NCBI GenBank assembly: GCA_036563615.1
Contig: DATCMB010000016.1
Coordinates: forward strand, 1-64,000
From: Candidatus Binatia bacterium
Lineage (GTDB): Bacteria; Desulfobacterota; Binatia; UBA12015
Direction of reading: 5' to 3'
Length of the DNA stretch: 64,000 nt
Part shown: piece by piece, positions 1 to 8,778 of the stretch
Layout of the letters: each line of letters starts with the position of its first letter
Position numbering within the stretch: position 1 is the stretch's first letter
Translations under genes and position numbers: made by a program
The notes under the pieces: model-generated
The model's database searches: none
Seen by the model: the letters and a program-made list of their open reading frames with translations, nothing else
Told to the model about the DNA's origin: nothing

Positions 1-6
1 CGCCGC

Positions 7-1461
7 TCACCGCGGGATCAGCACCAGCGCCCGCCCCGATCCCCTGAGCTGAATGATCAGCAGCAGGTCGCCGCGGTCATTGATGTCCGACAGCGTCTCG
101 ATGCTGCCGATGATGCCGCCGCTGAACTCCGAGCCGGTGCGCAGCACGGTCTCGAGGCCGCCGCTGCCGTCCCAGCGCAGGAGCCGGGTCTCGACCGTCT
201 CCTCGGTGCCGTCGTCGATGAAGCCGACGCGGGCGAGGAAGACGACGTCGCCCGAGCGGTTCGCGCGCACCGAGCGGATCTCGAGGAGCCGGTACTCGTT
301 GCCCTCGTCGTCCTCGCCGAAGCCCTTCTGGCCCTCGAAGGCGATCTCGCGCTCGACGCCGTCCTGCCACTGGCGGAGGCTGATCGGGCCCGTCGCCTGG
401 CCGGGGTCGTTGAAGCGGATCTGGTAGGTCGCGCGGCCGAAGTCGTCGAGCGCGATGCCCTGCACGTCGACCACCACCTTGGTGCCGGCGGGCTCGCGGA
501 GCCGGGCGAGGCTCAGGAAGCCGCCGTTGGTCCACAGCATGACGTGCTCCTGGTCGATCTCGCGGTCGCCGTCGCTGTCGAAGCGGGCGTCGAACAGGAC
601 CTCGCCGTGGTTCGAGATCGCGCGCGGCGTCGCGGAGAGCAGCGTGCCGAACTCCTCGAACGTTGCTTGACGCTCGATCAGGCTCGAGAACACGCCGTTG
701 CGCACGATGCCGATCAGCGGGTTGCGGCCCGACGACGGGAGCCCGACCAGCAGCTCGCCGTTGGCGTTGAACTCGAGGCCGACCGAGGTCGGGCGCTGGT
801 TCTCGAGCGGGTTCGGGAGCTGCACCTCGCGCAGGTCGTCCGGGAAGCCGTACATCAGGCGCAGCTTGCAGGTGATGCGCTCGGTGCCGCTCGACGAGTC
901 GATCGAGCACGGCTCGTTGCCGTCGGAGCCGTAGGTGAAGCCGAGGAGCCCGTTCGGCGCGATGCGCAGCTCGCCGAGCTTGCGGAAGCCGGGCGGCTGC
1001 TGCGGATTCCTCGCGCCCGCGAGGCGGAAGGTCCGGCTGCCGTCGAAGTAGAAGACGGTCTCGCCGTCGAGGCGGTTGCCGCCCTCCTTGAAGGTCGCCT
1101 CGCCCGTCGGCGCCATCAGGAGCTGCGCGACGCTGGTCATCGTGAGGCCCTGTGCGAGCGGCGAGTTCTCGTCGAGCAGCAGGTCGTAGTCGCCGTTCGG
1201 CCGCCGGCGGTAGACGCCGTTCACCGTCGGCGTGCCGGCGCGCGACGCGATCACGATCACCGTGCCGTCGGCCCCGAGGCGCGCGCTCTCGACCTGGTTC
1301 ACCACCAGGCCGCCCGGCATGGTGTCGCCGCGGCGCATGAGGAGCTGCAGGCTCTCGGGCGCTTGGGGCGTGTCGTCGCCCCCGCCGCAGGCGGCAAGCA
1401 GGAGAGCGAGCGGCAGGGCGAATCGCCGGGCGAGCGCTGGAACAGGGCCGGGCTTCAGCAT
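7..1461 (-). CDS. Secreted lipoprotein of unknown function
   Basis: A 484-residue protein with a lipoprotein signal: arginines near residues 12-13, a hydrophobic stretch at 14-24 and a lipobox LLAAC with Cys25, followed by GGGDD. It is therefore probably lipid-anchored and exposed to the periplasm. The rest is a long beta-rich region with repeated units of about 60-70 residues in which a short aromatic strand is followed by Asn-Asp or Asp-Arg-Gly turns, for example NDRGDLLL near the C-terminus and SNHGEVLFDA in the middle. This is reminiscent of beta-propeller-like lipoproteins, but I recognise no enzyme motif. The ATG at 1461 has a GGAG about 8 nt upstream. It lies downstream of the nuo cluster on the same strand but 311 bp away, so it is probably transcribed separately. 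Confidence 0.85.
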   Translation of the reverse strand: MLKPGPVPALARRFALPLALLLAACGGGDDTPQAPESLQLLMRRGDTMPGGLVVNQVESARLGADGTVIVIASRAGTPTVNGVYRRRPNGDYDLLLDENSPLAQGLTMTSVAQLLMAPTGEATFKEGGNRLDGETVFYFDGSRTFRLAGARNPQQPPGFRKLGELRIAPNGLLGFTYGSDGNEPCSIDSSSGTERITCKLRLMYGFPDDLREVQLPNPLENQRPTSVGLEFNANGELLVGLPSSGRNPLIGIVRNGVFSSLIERQATFEEFGTLLSATPRAISNHGEVLFDARFDSDGDREIDQEHVMLWTNGGFLSLARLREPAGTKVVVDVQGIALDDFGRATYQIRFNDPGQATGPISLRQWQDGVEREIAFEGQKGFGEDDEGNEYRLLEIRSVRANRSGDVVFLARVGFIDDGTEETVETRLLRWDGSGGLETVLRTGSEFSGGIIGSIETLSDINDRGDLLLIIQLRGSGRALVLIPR

Positions 1462-1772
1462 GGGTACGACTCCAGGATCAGCGAAGGACCCGGGACGGCA
1501 CGAAGCGCGCCCGGGTGGACGGGTTGCATTCTCTTTCGCTCAGCACTTCGGATCAGGAGCGCCGTGACGGATGCCCGAGAGGAGCCGGCTTGGGTGGGTG
1601 GATGCGTGGGCACCAAACGTCGCGCCGCGACGCCGGTCATCGGGATGACGCGGGCGATTCTAGGGCGAGGCGTCCGAAGACGGCAAGCGCAATTCGAAAC
1701 TGACCGGGCGATCTTCGGGTGGACGCGGTGGCGCGGCCCGGCGGAGCGCGCCTCGGAGCGCGGCCGCGACCG
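1462..1772. other. 311-bp intergenic region, no gene seen
   Basis: This is the only gene-free stretch over 300 bp. It separates the small gene after nuoF from the lipoprotein gene. I see a 6-bp inverted repeat, GTCATC-GG-GATGAC, at 1636-1649. I see no T-rich terminator and no convincing promoter boxes. A 61-codon reading frame that overlaps the lipoprotein start has no supporting feature. Confidence 0.5.
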
Positions 1773-2102
1773 TCAGTGCCCGCCGGCGCCGCCGCCCTGG
1801 GCGAGGCGGGCGAGCAGCTCGGCCTCGGACTCGCGCACGACGTGGCCGTCGCGCTCGATCCGCTCCGAGGCCAGGAAGTCGTAGCGCTGCCAGTAGATCC
1901 GGCGCTCCTTCGGCTGGGTCGGCTCGTTGCGCGGCCGGTCGTAGATCCAGACCTCGTTGTACTGGAAGCCGTCGTGGTGCTGCTGGCGCGGCTCGTTGAC
2001 GCTGCCGACGGTCTCGGTCGGCGTGCCGAACAGCCGCACGATGTCGTTGCGGGTGATGCGGCGCTGCTCGGCAGCGCCGGCGACGGTCTCCGGAGCGGTC
2101 AT
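1773..2102 (-). CDS. Small unknown protein downstream of nuoF
   Basis: A 109-residue soluble protein that I do not recognise. It begins MTAPET and has a helix-like segment ITRNDIVRLFGTP at about 16-28. A polar, aromatic centre follows (FQYNEVWIYDRP at 46-57, RRIYWQRYDF at 67-76), and the tail ends AQGGGAGGH. There are no cysteines, so it cannot itself bind an iron-sulphur cluster through Cys. The ATG at 2102 is only 20 bp after the nuoF stop, so it is probably the last gene of the nuo transcript. Its position suggests an accessory or assembly role for the NADH dehydrogenase arm, but that is inference from location. A longer frame running upstream from this gene is a shadow of nuoF. Confidence 0.7.
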   Translation of the reverse strand: MTAPETVAGAAEQRRITRNDIVRLFGTPTETVGSVNEPRQQHHDGFQYNEVWIYDRPRNEPTQPKERRIYWQRYDFLASERIERDGHVVRESEAELLARLAQGGGAGGH

Positions 2103-2122
2103 CGCACGAACCTCGAAGGACC

Positions 2123-3409
2123 TCAGACCTCGAACGAGATGCCCTCGAGCGGGCAGCCTTGCTGCTCGATGTGCGCCTCGAACTCGGGGCGGAAGCGGCG
2201 CACGAAGTAGCCCGCGCCCCACGCCGCGGCGTCGGACAGCGCGCAGATGGTGTGCGCCTCCATGTACTTGCAGACGTCCTCGATCGTATCGAGCTCGCGC
2301 TTGGTCGCCTTGCCGCTCTCGATCAGCAGGAAGAGCTTGTGCAGCCAGCCGGTGCCCTCGCGGCACTGCGTGCACTGGCCGCAGGACTCGTGGCGGAAGA
2401 AGCGCGAGATCGCGATCGCCGCGCGCACGAGGCAGCAGGTGTCGTCCATCACGATCACCGCGCCCGTGCCGAGGAGCGAGCCGGCCTTCTGCAGGCTGTC
2501 GTGGTCCATGTTGACCTGCATCGCCATCTCGGCGGTCAGCACCGGCATCGACACGCCGCCCGGGATCACGGCCTTGAGCTGACGTCCCGGCCGCAATCCG
2601 CCCGCGTGCTCGAAGATGATCTCGCGCAGCGGCGTGCCGAGCGGCAGCTCGTACGCGCCGGGCTTCATCACGCAGCCGCTCACGCCGAAGATCGTGTTGC
2701 CGGTGCTCTTCTCGGTGCCGATCGATTTGAACCACTCGACGCCCTTGCCGATGATGTGCGGCACCTGCGACATCGTCTCGATGTTGTTGATGATCGTCGG
2801 CTGGCGCCACAGACCGGCGACGGCGGGGAACGGCGGGCGCTTGCGCGGCTGGCCCTTGCGTCCCTCGAGCGACTCCATGAGGCCCGTCTCCTCGCCGCAG
2901 ATGTACGCGCCCGCGCCGCGGTGCACGTAGATCTCGAAGTCGAGGCCCGAGCCGAGGATGTTCTTGCCGAGGTAGCCGGCTTCCTTCGCCTCCGCGATCG
3001 CCGCGCGCAGGTTGTCGTAGGCGACGCGGTACTCGCCGCGCAGGTAGACGTAGGCGGCGTCGATGCTGTTGGCGTAGGCGGCGATCAGCAGGCCCTCGAT
3101 CAGCTCGTGCGGGTTGCGCTCGAGGATCTGGCGGTCCTTGTACGTCCCGGGCTCGCTCTCGTCGCCGTTGCAGGCGATGTAGCGCGGACGGCGTCCGTCG
3201 TTCGGCAGGAACGACCACTTGATGCCGGCCGCGAAGCCCGCGCCGCCGCGGCCGCGCAGGCCCGACGCCTTGACGTCGGCGACGATCTGCTCCGGCTTCA
3301 TCTCGCGCAGCGCGCGCTCGGCCGCGGCGTAGCCGCCGTTCGCCTTGTAGTCGGCGAGCTTCGACCAGTTCTGCCCGTCGGGCGGGAGGAGGTAGCGCAC
3401 GATCGCCAT
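2123..3409 (-). CDS. nuoF: NADH-quinone oxidoreductase subunit F
   Basis: The NADH-binding flavoprotein subunit of complex I (51 kDa type). It takes a hydride from NADH to FMN and passes electrons to a [4Fe-4S] cluster. The 428 residues match the usual family length. The glycine-rich NADH motif GRGGAGF lies at 53-59, the conserved ICGEE at 170-174 and the cluster ligands at Cys343, Cys346, Cys349 (CGQCTQC) and Cys389. I chose the ATG at 3409 because it overlaps the nuoE stop in a TGATG junction and gives the expected N-terminus; the open frame continues upstream only as a shadow of nuoE. It pairs with NuoE as the electron-input module. Confidence 0.97.
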   Translation of the reverse strand: MAIVRYLLPPDGQNWSKLADYKANGGYAAAERALREMKPEQIVADVKASGLRGRGGAGFAAGIKWSFLPNDGRRPRYIACNGDESEPGTYKDRQILERNPHELIEGLLIAAYANSIDAAYVYLRGEYRVAYDNLRAAIAEAKEAGYLGKNILGSGLDFEIYVHRGAGAYICGEETGLMESLEGRKGQPRKRPPFPAVAGLWRQPTIINNIETMSQVPHIIGKGVEWFKSIGTEKSTGNTIFGVSGCVMKPGAYELPLGTPLREIIFEHAGGLRPGRQLKAVIPGGVSMPVLTAEMAMQVNMDHDSLQKAGSLLGTGAVIVMDDTCCLVRAAIAISRFFRHESCGQCTQCREGTGWLHKLFLLIESGKATKRELDTIEDVCKYMEAHTICALSDAAAWGAGYFVRRFRPEFEAHIEQQGCPLEGISFEV

Positions 3410-3918
3410 CAGCGCGCTCCCGCAGACGACTCGGCCGCCGCGCGCTGGCGCAGCCGCTCGACCAGCTCGAGCACCGACTGCTCGGTGAGGTTCTCGACGT
3501 AGGGCTCGTTGTTCACCTGCAGCATCGGCGCGGTGCCGCACGAGCCCAGGCACTCGACCTCGGCGAGCGAGAACATGCCGTCCGGCGTCACCTCGCCCGA
3601 GCGGATGTCGAGCGCCTGCTCGAGCGTGCGGATGATGTTGCGCGCGCCCCGGAGGCAGCACGACAGGTTGGCGCACACCTGGATGTGGAACTTCCCGACC
3701 GGCTCCGAGTGGAACAGCGAGTAGAAGGAGATGACCTCCTCGACGTCGATCTGCTCGATCTCGAGCAGCTCCGCGACCTCGGCCGCCGCGCCGGGAGGAA
3801 TCCAGCCGCCGTGCTCCGCCTGGATGAAGTGCAGCGCCGTCAGCAGCACCGCGCGCTTCTCCGGGTACTTCGGGAACTCCGCCGCGATGCGCTGCTTGAG
3901 CTCGTCAGACAGGACCAT
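3409..3918 (-). CDS. nuoE: NADH-quinone oxidoreductase subunit E
   Basis: The thioredoxin-fold [2Fe-2S] subunit (24 kDa type) of the NADH dehydrogenase module, 169 residues, the normal length. The cluster ligands are Cys82 and Cys87 in CANLSC, and Cys123 and Cys127 in CLGSC, giving the family pattern CX4C...CX3C. The helical N-terminus at 1-60 is also typical. It lies between nuoD and nuoF: the nuoD stop is 6 bp upstream of this ATG, and the stop overlaps the nuoF start by one base, so the two electron-input subunits are probably translated together. Confidence 0.97.
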   Translation of the reverse strand: MVLSDELKQRIAAEFPKYPEKRAVLLTALHFIQAEHGGWIPPGAAAEVAELLEIEQIDVEEVISFYSLFHSEPVGKFHIQVCANLSCCLRGARNIIRTLEQALDIRSGEVTPDGMFSLAEVECLGSCGTAPMLQVNNEPYVENLTEQSVLELVERLRQRAAAESSAGAR

Positions 3919-3924
3919 ACCGCG

Positions 3925-5154
3925 TCACCGATCGCACTCGCCGCCGATCATGTTGATCATGTCGAAGGTGGGAATGACGTCCGCCAGCATCGCGCCCTCG
4001 ATCATGCGCGACAGAGCCTGGGTGTTGGAGAAGCTGGGCGAGCGTGCGCGGCACTTGTAGGGCGAGCCCGTGCCGTCGCTGACGAGGTAGAAGCCGAGCT
4101 CGCCGTTGCCGCCTTCGACCGCAAAGTACACCTCGCCGACCGGAGGCTTCGGCCCCTCGGTGACGAGCTTGAACTGCGCGATCAGCTCTTCCATCTTGTT
4201 GTAGACCCGCCCCTTCGCCGCGAGGCGCACGTGCGGGTTGTTGATGTCGACGGGGCCCGGCGGGAGCTGATCCACGCACTGCCGGATGATGCGCGCCGAC
4301 TGGCGCAGCTCCTCGATGCGCACCAGGAAGCGGTCGAGGTTGTCGCCGCGATCGCCGACCGGCACGTCCCAGTCGATGCGGTCGTAGACCAGGTAGGGCT
4401 GCGCGCGCCGCACGTCGTACGGCACGCCGGCCGCGCGCAGCAAGGGTCCGCTCACGCCGATCGCGATGAGCTCCTCCTTGCTGAGCATGCCTGTGCCTTC
4501 CATGCGGTCGCGGAAGATCGGGTTCGCGAGCAGCAGGTCCTCGAAGTCCTTCTGCAGCTGCGCGATCTTCTCGAGCTTCTGCTTGACGAAGGCGGGAAAC
4601 TCCGGTCCGACGTCGGCCGAGAGCCCGCCGATGCGCACGTAGTTGCACGTGACGCGCGCGCCGCACATCTCGTCGTGGATGTCCCACACGTGCTCGCGCG
4701 CCTCGACCGCGTAGAGGAACGCGGTGAACGCGCCGAGCTCGAGCGCGCACGCGCCGAGGCACGTGAAGTGGTCGGACATGCGCGACACTTCGCTCGCGAT
4801 CGTGCGCAGGTACTTGCAGCGATCCGGCACCTCGACGCCGAACAGCTTCTCGCACGCCAGCGCGTAGCCGACGTTGTTGATCATCGGCGAGATGTAGTTC
4901 AGGCGGTCGGTGTACGGGAACGCCTGGTACCAGAGGCCGCTCTCGCACTCCTTCTCGAAGCCGCGGTGCAGGTAGCCGACCTCGACCTCCGACCACACGA
5001 CGCGCTCGCCGTCGAGCTTGAGCTGGATGCGCACCGTGCCGTGCGTCGCCGGGTGGGACGGCCCCACCTTGAGCTCCATCGGCTCGAAGGCAAGGTCGAG
5101 CTTGTCGGCTTCGCCGTTCGCGGGCGCGACGTCCGTCTGCCGTTCGTCTGCCAT
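3925..5154 (-). CDS. nuoD: NADH-quinone oxidoreductase subunit D
   Basis: The 49 kDa-type subunit of the connecting module, which forms the quinone site together with NuoB. It is 409 residues long. Family hallmarks are GPSHPATHG near residue 31, VGYLHRGFEK near 60, and a C-terminus of MINMIGGECDR. The last resembles the DI-V-GE/D-R ending of the family and of the related NiFe-hydrogenase large subunits, but without their nickel-binding cysteines. The start at 5154 is the ATG inside a TGATG overlap with the nuoC stop; the upstream continuation of the frame is a nuoC shadow. nuoC and nuoD are separate genes here, not fused. Confidence 0.96.
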   Translation of the reverse strand: MADERQTDVAPANGEADKLDLAFEPMELKVGPSHPATHGTVRIQLKLDGERVVWSEVEVGYLHRGFEKECESGLWYQAFPYTDRLNYISPMINNVGYALACEKLFGVEVPDRCKYLRTIASEVSRMSDHFTCLGACALELGAFTAFLYAVEAREHVWDIHDEMCGARVTCNYVRIGGLSADVGPEFPAFVKQKLEKIAQLQKDFEDLLLANPIFRDRMEGTGMLSKEELIAIGVSGPLLRAAGVPYDVRRAQPYLVYDRIDWDVPVGDRGDNLDRFLVRIEELRQSARIIRQCVDQLPPGPVDINNPHVRLAAKGRVYNKMEELIAQFKLVTEGPKPPVGEVYFAVEGGNGELGFYLVSDGTGSPYKCRARSPSFSNTQALSRMIEGAMLADVIPTFDMINMIGGECDR

Positions 5155-5726
5155 CAGATGCTCAGATCTTCGTTCTCGGGGGTGCGGCGCACGGCGCCCG
5201 GTCCGATCAGCGGCTGGCGCTTCTCCTTCGGGTAGTCCTTGCGCAGCGGGTGACCCTCGAACTCCTCGTAGAGATAGATGCGCCGGAGATCCGGGTGTCC
5301 CTCGAAGCGGATGCCGTACATGTCGTACGTCTCGCGCTCGAGCCAGTTCGCGCCGGCCCACAGCGGGACGAGGCTCGGCACCTTGGGATCGCTTTCCTCG
5401 ACCGGCACCTTGATGCGCACGCGGTGGTTCTTGGGGATCGAGTAGAAGTGGTAGACGACCTCGAAGCGCGGCACGCGGCCGAGGAAGTCGACCGCGGTGA
5501 CGTCCGAGAGGAAGTCGAACTGGAGCTCCGGATCGTCGCGCAGCGTCTTGCAGACGTCGAGCAGCGCCTCGCGCTTCACGATGGCGGTCGCGTCGCCGCG
5601 AAACGCGTGCGTCGCGAGGATCGCGTCCGCGTGACGCTCGCGCAGGACGCGCAGCGCGGGATGCGTCTCCTCGACCTCCGGCACGGCTTGCGGCTCGGAC
5701 GGCGGAACCGGCGGCTCCTGGCTCAT
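5154..5726 (-). CDS. nuoC: NADH-quinone oxidoreductase subunit C
   Basis: The 30 kDa-type structural subunit of the peripheral arm, 190 residues. The signature RETYDMYGIRFEGHPDLRRI runs across about residues 130-149, followed by EGHPLRKDYP. The first 25 residues are rich in Pro, Glu and Gln and are poorly conserved in this family. It starts 31 bp after the nuoI stop, and its stop overlaps the nuoD ATG. It carries no redox cofactor. Confidence 0.96.
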   Translation of the reverse strand: MSQEPPVPPSEPQAVPEVEETHPALRVLRERHADAILATHAFRGDATAIVKREALLDVCKTLRDDPELQFDFLSDVTAVDFLGRVPRFEVVYHFYSIPKNHRVRIKVPVEESDPKVPSLVPLWAGANWLERETYDMYGIRFEGHPDLRRIYLYEEFEGHPLRKDYPKEKRQPLIGPGAVRRTPENEDLSI

Positions 5727-5757
5727 CGTCGTACCTTTCGCACCCTTCGCCGCGTCG

Positions 5758-6321
5758 TCACGCCTGGCGCGGCCCCACGGGGCGCTCGTAGCCGCGGCGC
5801 ACGTAGTCGAGACGGCGCGGCAGCCGATCCAGCGGGGTCAGCAAGTCCTGCTTCTTCCAGATCGTGCCGGCGCGGGTGAAGGCGCTGATCTCGATGCGAT
5901 CGCTCATCACGATCGCCTCCTCCGGACACGCCTCCTCGCACAGGCCGCAGTACATGCAGCGCCCCATGTCGATGTTGAAGACCTTCGGGTAGCGCTCGAT
6001 CGCGTCCTCGGTCTCGCCCGGCTCGATGTGGATGCAGTCGACCGGGCACGCCCACTCGCAGAGCCCGCACGCGACGCAGCGCTCCTTGCCGTTGTCCATC
6101 TGGACGAGCACCGGCATGCCCCGGAACGAGGGCGGCTTCACCACGTCCTGCTCGGGGTACATGATCGTCGCGATCGTCGGCTTGCCGCGCAGCCAGCCGA
6201 ACAGGTTGCGGAAGAAGTGCCGCGCGGTGACGCCGAGGCCGACGAGCACGGCGCGGACCGAGAACGGACCGGCCGCCTTGGCGAGCGCGGCGCGGTTCAC
6301 CTTGACGACGTTGGTCGCCAT
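5758..6321 (-). CDS. nuoI: NADH-quinone oxidoreductase subunit I
   Basis: The ferredoxin-like subunit that holds clusters N6a and N6b and passes electrons towards NuoB. It is 187 residues long. Two CX2CX2CX3C motifs are complete: Cys82, 85, 88, 92 (CVACGLCEWAC) and Cys122, 125, 128, 132 (CMYCGLCEEAC). The N-terminal amphipathic segment at about 20-45 matches the membrane-facing helix of the family. It begins 1 bp after the nuoG stop. In the standard nuo order nuoI sits after nuoH; here it lies between nuoG and nuoC. Confidence 0.97.
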   Translation of the reverse strand: MATNVVKVNRAALAKAAGPFSVRAVLVGLGVTARHFFRNLFGWLRGKPTIATIMYPEQDVVKPPSFRGMPVLVQMDNGKERCVACGLCEWACPVDCIHIEPGETEDAIERYPKVFNIDMGRCMYCGLCEEACPEEAIVMSDRIEISAFTRAGTIWKKQDLLTPLDRLPRRLDYVRRGYERPVGPRQA

Positions 6322-6322
6322 C

Positions 6323-8059
6323 TCAGGCCTGCACCACGGGTGCGTCGGCGGACGGCGCCGCCGACGGCTGCGTCGAGCGTCCGAGGCTGCCGACCGTCGC
6401 GAACGAGACGCCGGCGTACGCCGGCACGGCGGTGGCGATCTCCTCGAGCGTCGCCGCCGGATCGAACGTGACGGGCGCGTCGGCGCCGGTTTGCACGAGC
6501 TTCGCGAGCCGCATGAAGAGCGCTCCGTCGGGCACGAGCTGCTCGGGCGGCTCGACCGCCTTGCGGATCCTCTGCACGCGCCCCGCGTAGTTGGTGAAGG
6601 TGCCGTCCTTCTCGGCCCAGGTGAGGCCCGGCAGGACGATGGTCGCGAGATCGGTGAGCTCGGAGCGGTTCGCGTCGACGACGATCAGCGCCTCGAGCTT
6701 CGCGAGCGCGGCGCGGGGCGGGACCTCGCCGAACAGCGGCAGCAGATCCGCGCTGCCGACGACCAGCAGCAGCTTGATCTCGCCCGCGGCGACGCCGTCG
6801 AGGATGCCCTTGACGTCGCGCCCGCCCTCGCCCGGTGCGACGCCGACGTCACGCGCGCCGCGCGCGTTCGCCGCCTTCTCGGGCTTGATCAGGAAGTCGT
6901 CGCCCGGACCCATCGGAACGACCATGTCGAAGTGCGGCGTCTTGAGCGTGTCGCGAACGAGCTGCACGAGGCGGTAGCACTCCTCGTTCGGCAGCCGCGG
7001 CGAGCCGATCACCGCGATGGCGTTCGGTCCGTGCGCCTCGAGCACCGCGCGGATGCGCTCGCCCGCGGCCTGGAGCGCGAGATCGAGCGTGGTCGCGGCC
7101 GCCGCGTCCTGGCTCGCGCCGTTGCCGGTCGTCCCGTTGCCGCCCGCCGGAGCGACCGCCGGTCCGGGCTGCTTGACGCCGCGCACGAGCGGCACCCGGA
7201 CGCGCGTCGCGTCGTGCACGAAGCCGTAGTTCAGACGGCCGTGGTCGCACATCCAGGTGTCGTTGACGTCGTCGTTGCGCCGCGGCAGCAGGCGCTGGAT
7301 CTCGTTGCGGTAGATTCCGAGCTTGATGTTGCAGCCGTTCGAGCAGCTCGGGCAGATGCTCTCGAACTCCTGCAGGAACCACACGCGCCGCTTGTGGTGG
7401 AAGTCGCGCGAGAGCAGCGCGCCGACCGGGCAGATGTCGGCGGTGTTGATCGAGTAGTCGTTGTCGAGCGGCCGCTCGGCGGTGGTGCCGATGCGCGAGC
7501 GGTCGCCGATGCCGAACACCCGCAGCTCGTTGGTCTTGGTGATCTCCTTGGTGAAGCGCACGCAGCGCCGACACAGGATGCAGCGCTCCTGGTCGAAGAT
7601 CACCCGCGGGCCGATCGGGTGGCGCTTGATGCCCTTGCGCCGCGGGCTCGTCGCGCGCGAGTCCTGCCGGCCGTAGCCGAACGAGTAGTCCTGCAGGTAG
7701 CACTCGCCGGCCTGGTCGCAGATCGGGCAGTCGAGCGGGTGGTTGATGAGCAGCAGCTCCATCACCCCGCGGCGCGCGAAGGCGACCTCCTCGCACTGGG
7801 TGTCGACCACCATGCCGTCCGCGACCGGCGTATTGCACGCGATCGCGAGCTTCGGCGCCTTCTCGATCTTCACCTGACACATCCGGCAGCTTCCGTCAAT
7901 CGAAAGCTTCGGATGGTAGCAGTAGTGCGGGATCTCGATGCCGTTGTCGAGCGCGACCTGCAAGAGAGGCGTGCCGGCCTCGGCGACGATCTCGCGCCCG
8001 TCGATGATGATCTTGACGGGCTTCTGGAACTTGCCGTTCGCGGCGGTGCCGTCGCTCAT
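6323..8059 (-). CDS. nuoG: NADH-quinone oxidoreductase subunit G, short form
   Basis: The 75 kDa-type iron-sulphur subunit. The N-terminal third holds a [2Fe-2S] ferredoxin domain (ligands in CYHPKLSIDGSCRMC and a later Cys), an HX3C-type region (HPLDCPICDQAGEC) and a ferredoxin-like pair (CILCRRC and CPVGAL). A further CPSCSNGC motif opens the molybdopterin-oxidoreductase-like domain. At 578 residues it is much shorter than the roughly 900-residue E. coli protein, so the C-terminal oxidoreductase-like domain is reduced, and a Gly/Asn/Ala-rich linker interrupts it near residues 300-320. The ATG overlaps the nuoB stop by 4 bp. Confidence 0.93.
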   Translation of the reverse strand: MSDGTAANGKFQKPVKIIIDGREIVAEAGTPLLQVALDNGIEIPHYCYHPKLSIDGSCRMCQVKIEKAPKLAIACNTPVADGMVVDTQCEEVAFARRGVMELLLINHPLDCPICDQAGECYLQDYSFGYGRQDSRATSPRRKGIKRHPIGPRVIFDQERCILCRRCVRFTKEITKTNELRVFGIGDRSRIGTTAERPLDNDYSINTADICPVGALLSRDFHHKRRVWFLQEFESICPSCSNGCNIKLGIYRNEIQRLLPRRNDDVNDTWMCDHGRLNYGFVHDATRVRVPLVRGVKQPGPAVAPAGGNGTTGNGASQDAAAATTLDLALQAAGERIRAVLEAHGPNAIAVIGSPRLPNEECYRLVQLVRDTLKTPHFDMVVPMGPGDDFLIKPEKAANARGARDVGVAPGEGGRDVKGILDGVAAGEIKLLLVVGSADLLPLFGEVPPRAALAKLEALIVVDANRSELTDLATIVLPGLTWAEKDGTFTNYAGRVQRIRKAVEPPEQLVPDGALFMRLAKLVQTGADAPVTFDPAATLEEIATAVPAYAGVSFATVGSLGRSTQPSAAPSADAPVVQA

Positions 8060-8661
8060 TCGTGCACTCGCACGCTACCGGGAACGGTGGCCGTGTTCTC
8101 GCCCTCGATGAAATCGAGCGCCTTGACCTTGCCGTGGATGTTCTCGACCGGACGACCCGGACGCTCGCGCGTGATGCGCTCCTGCAGCTTGAGCAGCCCG
8201 TCGATCACCGCCTCGGGGCGCGGCGGGCAGCCGGGCACGTAGATGTCGACCGGGATGATCGTGTCGATGCCCTGCACCACGGCGTAGTTGTTGTACGGAC
8301 CGCCGGTGTTGGTGCAGTTGCCGAACGACAGCACCCACTTCGGATCCGCCATCTGCTCCCACACGCGGCGCAGGATCGGCGCCTGGCGGTGCGTGATCGT
8401 GCCGACGACGAGCAGCAGGTCCGACTGGCGCGGCGTGAAGCGCGGCAGGGTCATGCCGAAGCGGTCCGTGTCGAAGCGCGGACCGGTCACCGACATGTAC
8501 TCCATGCCGCAGCAGGCGGTCACGAAAGGATACTGGAAGAACGCGAACTTGCGGGCCCAGGCGAGAGCGTCCTCGTAGCGCGACGTGAAGAAGCTGTCGC
8601 GCAGCTCACCCTGCGGACGCCGGTCCGGGTGCAGGATCTGCACTGTGTGCTCGCTCGTCAT
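8056..8661 (-). CDS. nuoB: NADH-quinone oxidoreductase subunit B
   Basis: The PSST-type subunit that carries terminal cluster N2 and reduces quinone together with NuoD. It is 201 residues long. The four ligands are visible: the adjacent pair Cys50-Cys51 (ACCGMEY), Cys116 (GNCTNTGG) and Cys145 (VPGCPPRPE). It is the first gene of the cluster, with a GAGG about 8 nt before the ATG. The upstream interval to 8778 contains a minus-strand TACTGT at 8705-8710 that could be a -10 box, but its -35 is poor. nuoA, which normally precedes nuoB, is absent. Confidence 0.96.
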   Translation of the reverse strand: MTSEHTVQILHPDRRPQGELRDSFFTSRYEDALAWARKFAFFQYPFVTACCGMEYMSVTGPRFDTDRFGMTLPRFTPRQSDLLLVVGTITHRQAPILRRVWEQMADPKWVLSFGNCTNTGGPYNNYAVVQGIDTIIPVDIYVPGCPPRPEAVIDGLLKLQERITRERPGRPVENIHGKVKALDFIEGENTATVPGSVRVHE

Positions 8662-8778
8662 CGATTCCCTCGCGACCGCGCACAGGACCGCGGCCCGACA
8701 GAAAACAGTAGCGACGGGCTGTCCGTTGTGCCAGTTGCGGCCCCATTAAGCCGCTGCACGTTCGCCATTAGCCCGGCG

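Noticed and set aside
1455..1640. 61-codon frame overlapping the lipoprotein start
   Set aside because: No ribosome-binding site or motif, and its end overlaps the real start codon.
6026..8242. Long plus-strand reading frame opposite nuoG (738 codons)
   Set aside because: It is antisense to a clearly conserved gene, rich in Arg, Ala and Val from GC-rich codons, and shows no domain.
8662..8778. TGGCAC upstream of nuoB as a sigma54 -24 element
   Set aside because: The required -12 TTGC-type half at the right distance is missing.
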